Shown here piece by piece: positions 62,456 through 64,000 of a stretch of 64,000 bases of DNA; the stretch's first letter is position 1, and the number at the start of each line of letters is the position of its first letter. The notes under the pieces were generated by a model. It searched no databases. It saw only the letters and a list, made by a program, of their open reading frames with translations, and had not been told where the DNA came from. The stretch lies in assembly GCA_964527215.1 (NCBI GenBank), contig CAZGNZ010000018.1:20684-84683 (forward strand), in the 5' to 3' direction. Origin of the DNA: CAZGNZ01 sp964527215 (GTDB taxonomy: Bacteria; Fidelibacterota; Marinisomatia; SCGC-AAA003-L08; JACNLC01). The translations under genes were made by a program, and so were the position numbers.

Positions 62456-63883
62456 CTAATTTAAATGAATTATTCGAATGGCAAGGGGCCAGTAAAAGAA
62501 AATGGCCAGGAGCAGAACGATAATGGATGCCAGTCCCAGGCGCCATCCGGCTTTTAAAAAATCAGTCACTTTCACCAGACCGGAGGAATAGATAATCATA
62601 CAGGCCGGTGCGGCAACGGCTGAAAAATAGCCGAAGGCCGATGAAATAGCGCATGCCATCCCCATGAAAATGGGGTCCCCTCCCAAATTCAGCATAATGG
62701 GACCCAGCACGGCAACTGTGCCGCTGGAACTCATTATGTTGGACAGAACCGTTGTCATGAGTATTGCAAGCAGATAGGGCATGACTGCAAACTTCTCCAT
62801 AATTCCGCCGCTGGCATGAATGATGGACTCGCTGATCCAGACTGCCGTTCCGCCTTCTTTCATCTGAACTCCCAGAGAGATTGCCCCGGCGAACAGCAGA
62901 ATGACGCCCCAGTTGGTGTCCCGGGAAACGTCACGCCATTCCACAAGCCCGGAAGACAGGTAGAGAACCGCACCGCCGATTGCAATTATTCCCATGCCGA
63001 TATGTTCATTCAGAAAGACCCAACAGAGAAACGTCACTGCAAAAATGCCGATGGCCACCATCTCCCGCCCGGAAAGCTTGCCTTTTTTGGCGACCTGCAC
63101 CCGGAGCTTACGAATGGCGGTATCAAGAATCCGGTATTCGGGTTTGAAAACAAAGGTCAGCAGCAATGCAGTCAGCGCTGTGTTGACTATTACCAGCGGG
63201 TACGCCAGAATACTCCACTGCAGATAGGTCAGGTAGGTTCCCGATTCTGAAACAGTCCGCCAATACTCAATCATGATGGCATTCCGCGCCCCGCCGCTGG
63301 GAGTTCCCACACTTCCGACTGTGGCACCGTAAGCAATGGAAAACAGGATCAGTACCGTCAAATTGGGAATGGGCCGAAAAGTAGATGCATACCTCACCAG
63401 TGATAAGCCCACCGGCAGCATCATGGCCACCACGGTATGTTCACCAATGAAAGATGACAGAATAGCGGTAATGGCCGTAAAACCGAAAATGATATTGCGA
63501 ACCTTGTTGCCGGTGATGCGAATGATGCCCATGGCAAGACGGGTGTCCAGCCCCTGTTTGACAATGGCCACCGCCATCATCAACGATCCCATAATAAAAA
63601 ATACGGAATCACTCATGAAAGATTTTGCCACTTCTGTCGGAGTGGCAATTCGAAAGGACACCTCAAGCACGGCGATCATCAGTGCAGTGGCTGGCAGAGG
63701 GATGGGTTCGGTGATAATCAGACAAATCACCATGATGCTCAGAATAAAGGTTCGATAGCCCTGAACGGAAATACTTGTGGGATACGGCAGCCAGTACATC
63801 AGTATTCCCACCACCATGATTATCAGGAGCCAGCGCTTTTCCTGAACCCAATAAAGGAATGCTCTTAAAGCATCATTATTCAT
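62456..63883 (-). CDS. SLC13/DASS-family sodium-dependent anion transporter
   Basis: About 475 residues from ATG 63883 (MNNDALRAFLYW); an ATG 36 bp further upstream (63919) is also possible. Around 11-12 membrane helices. The first sodium/substrate motif appears as SSFIGEHTVVAMMLP, the second as TTVLSNIMSSSGTVAVLGPIM; the family consensus is SNT and SNV. SVGTPSGGARNAIM lies between the halves. Members carry dicarboxylates, phosphate or sulfate. The changed motif (SSF instead of SNT) leaves the substrate open. It is read with the Usp gene downstream. Confidence 0.82.
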   Translation of the reverse strand: MNNDALRAFLYWVQEKRWLLIIMVVGILMYWLPYPTSISVQGYRTFILSIMVICLIITEPIPLPATALMIAVLEVSFRIATPTEVAKSFMSDSVFFIMGSLMMAVAIVKQGLDTRLAMGIIRITGNKVRNIIFGFTAITAILSSFIGEHTVVAMMLPVGLSLVRYASTFRPIPNLTVLILFSIAYGATVGSVGTPSGGARNAIMIEYWRTVSESGTYLTYLQWSILAYPLVIVNTALTALLLTFVFKPEYRILDTAIRKLRVQVAKKGKLSGREMVAIGIFAVTFLCWVFLNEHIGMGIIAIGGAVLYLSSGLVEWRDVSRDTNWGVILLFAGAISLGVQMKEGGTAVWISESIIHASGGIMEKFAVMPYLLAILMTTVLSNIMSSSGTVAVLGPIMLNLGGDPIFMGMACAISSAFGYFSAVAAPACMIIYSSGLVKVTDFLKAGWRLGLASIIVLLLAIFFYWPLAIRIIHLN

Positions 63884-64000
63884 AGCTTTAAAGTTATTAC
63901 TGCCATTCGCATTCAGCAACCATAATTGTCTGACTCAAAAGTGGCCCACATCCGTCCAAAACGTTTATTGAGGATAAAAGAAAAGCCCTGCACCGTATAG

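Noticed and set aside
63913..64000. Possible C-terminus of a further minus-strand gene at the window edge
   Set aside because: Only 28 codons are visible, with no recognisable motif.
1..64000. CRISPR arrays, tRNA and rRNA genes, phage or plasmid modules
   Set aside because: No regularly spaced short repeats, no tRNA T-loop/anticodon pattern in the gaps, and no integrase, capsid or replication-initiator genes other than dnaA were seen.

Overview
The window looks like a chromosomal segment of a Gram-negative bacterium of the FCB group. Three things point there: a type IX secretion (T9SS) style C-terminal sorting domain on a 1,380-residue secreted protein (28262..32404), a PorV/PorQ-like outer-membrane barrel (49537..50442), and several dockerin-terminated surface proteins whose calcium-loop repeats read DVLDVV-x-LV-x-x-I. 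From memory this combination is typical of Candidatus Marinimicrobia (Neomarinimicrobiota) and neighbouring candidate phyla, but no search was run and the phylum is an inference. Base composition looks balanced, coding density is high, and no rRNA, tRNA or CRISPR array was seen.

Left part (1..16 kb, mostly + strand): the end of a dockerin protein, then a carbohydrate locus. It holds a GH94 phosphorylase, a GH130 phosphorylase, a parvulin-type lipoprotein isomerase, a CBM9-like lipoprotein, a sodium/solute symporter, a secreted alpha/beta hydrolase, a ROK regulator, a GH109-like oxidoreductase-fold glycosidase and a DUF2271-like protein. Together they suggest uptake and phosphorolytic breakdown of beta-linked oligosaccharides, with no SusC/SusD pair in view. 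From 16 to 28 kb come housekeeping and stand-alone genes: dGTPase, two EamA transporters, a HAD hydrolase, an SDR enzyme, an AraC-MGMT fusion, the cysQ-thyA-folA operon and a GNAT enzyme. One gene here (20956..21899) is split by a frameshift and has a mobile-element-like repeat pressed against its start codon.

Middle part (28..47 kb): the large surface protein, a quinone-reductase-like enzyme, a single-domain response regulator, a minus-strand run (DHH-like hypothetical, class IV aminotransferase, class V aminotransferase/SufS-like, ligA), a DUF6588-like barrel, ssb, a sensor kinase/OmpR-type regulator pair, then 1.8 kb of repeats ending at dnaA. The AT-rich gap upstream of dnaA has one perfect DnaA box and may be the replication origin; dnaN is not adjacent.

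Right part (47..64 kb): an M28 peptidase with PDZ domain, a PorV/PorQ-like protein, priA with an MA-family peptidase, a CotH/lamin-tail/dockerin protein, a VanY-like D,D-carboxypeptidase, an orphan hypF, a DUF4390 gene with an NtrY-like kinase, and a universal stress protein paired with an SLC13-type anion transporter.

The least ordinary content is the repeats. There is (a) a REP/MITE-like element of about 168 bp with a perfect 16-bp palindrome, present five times; (b) a MITE-like element with 18-bp terminal inverted repeats and a 4-bp flanking direct repeat, present in intact, enlarged and degenerate forms; and (c) a 428-bp tandem repeat next to dnaA with a copy of (a) inside it. No transposase gene is present in the window.
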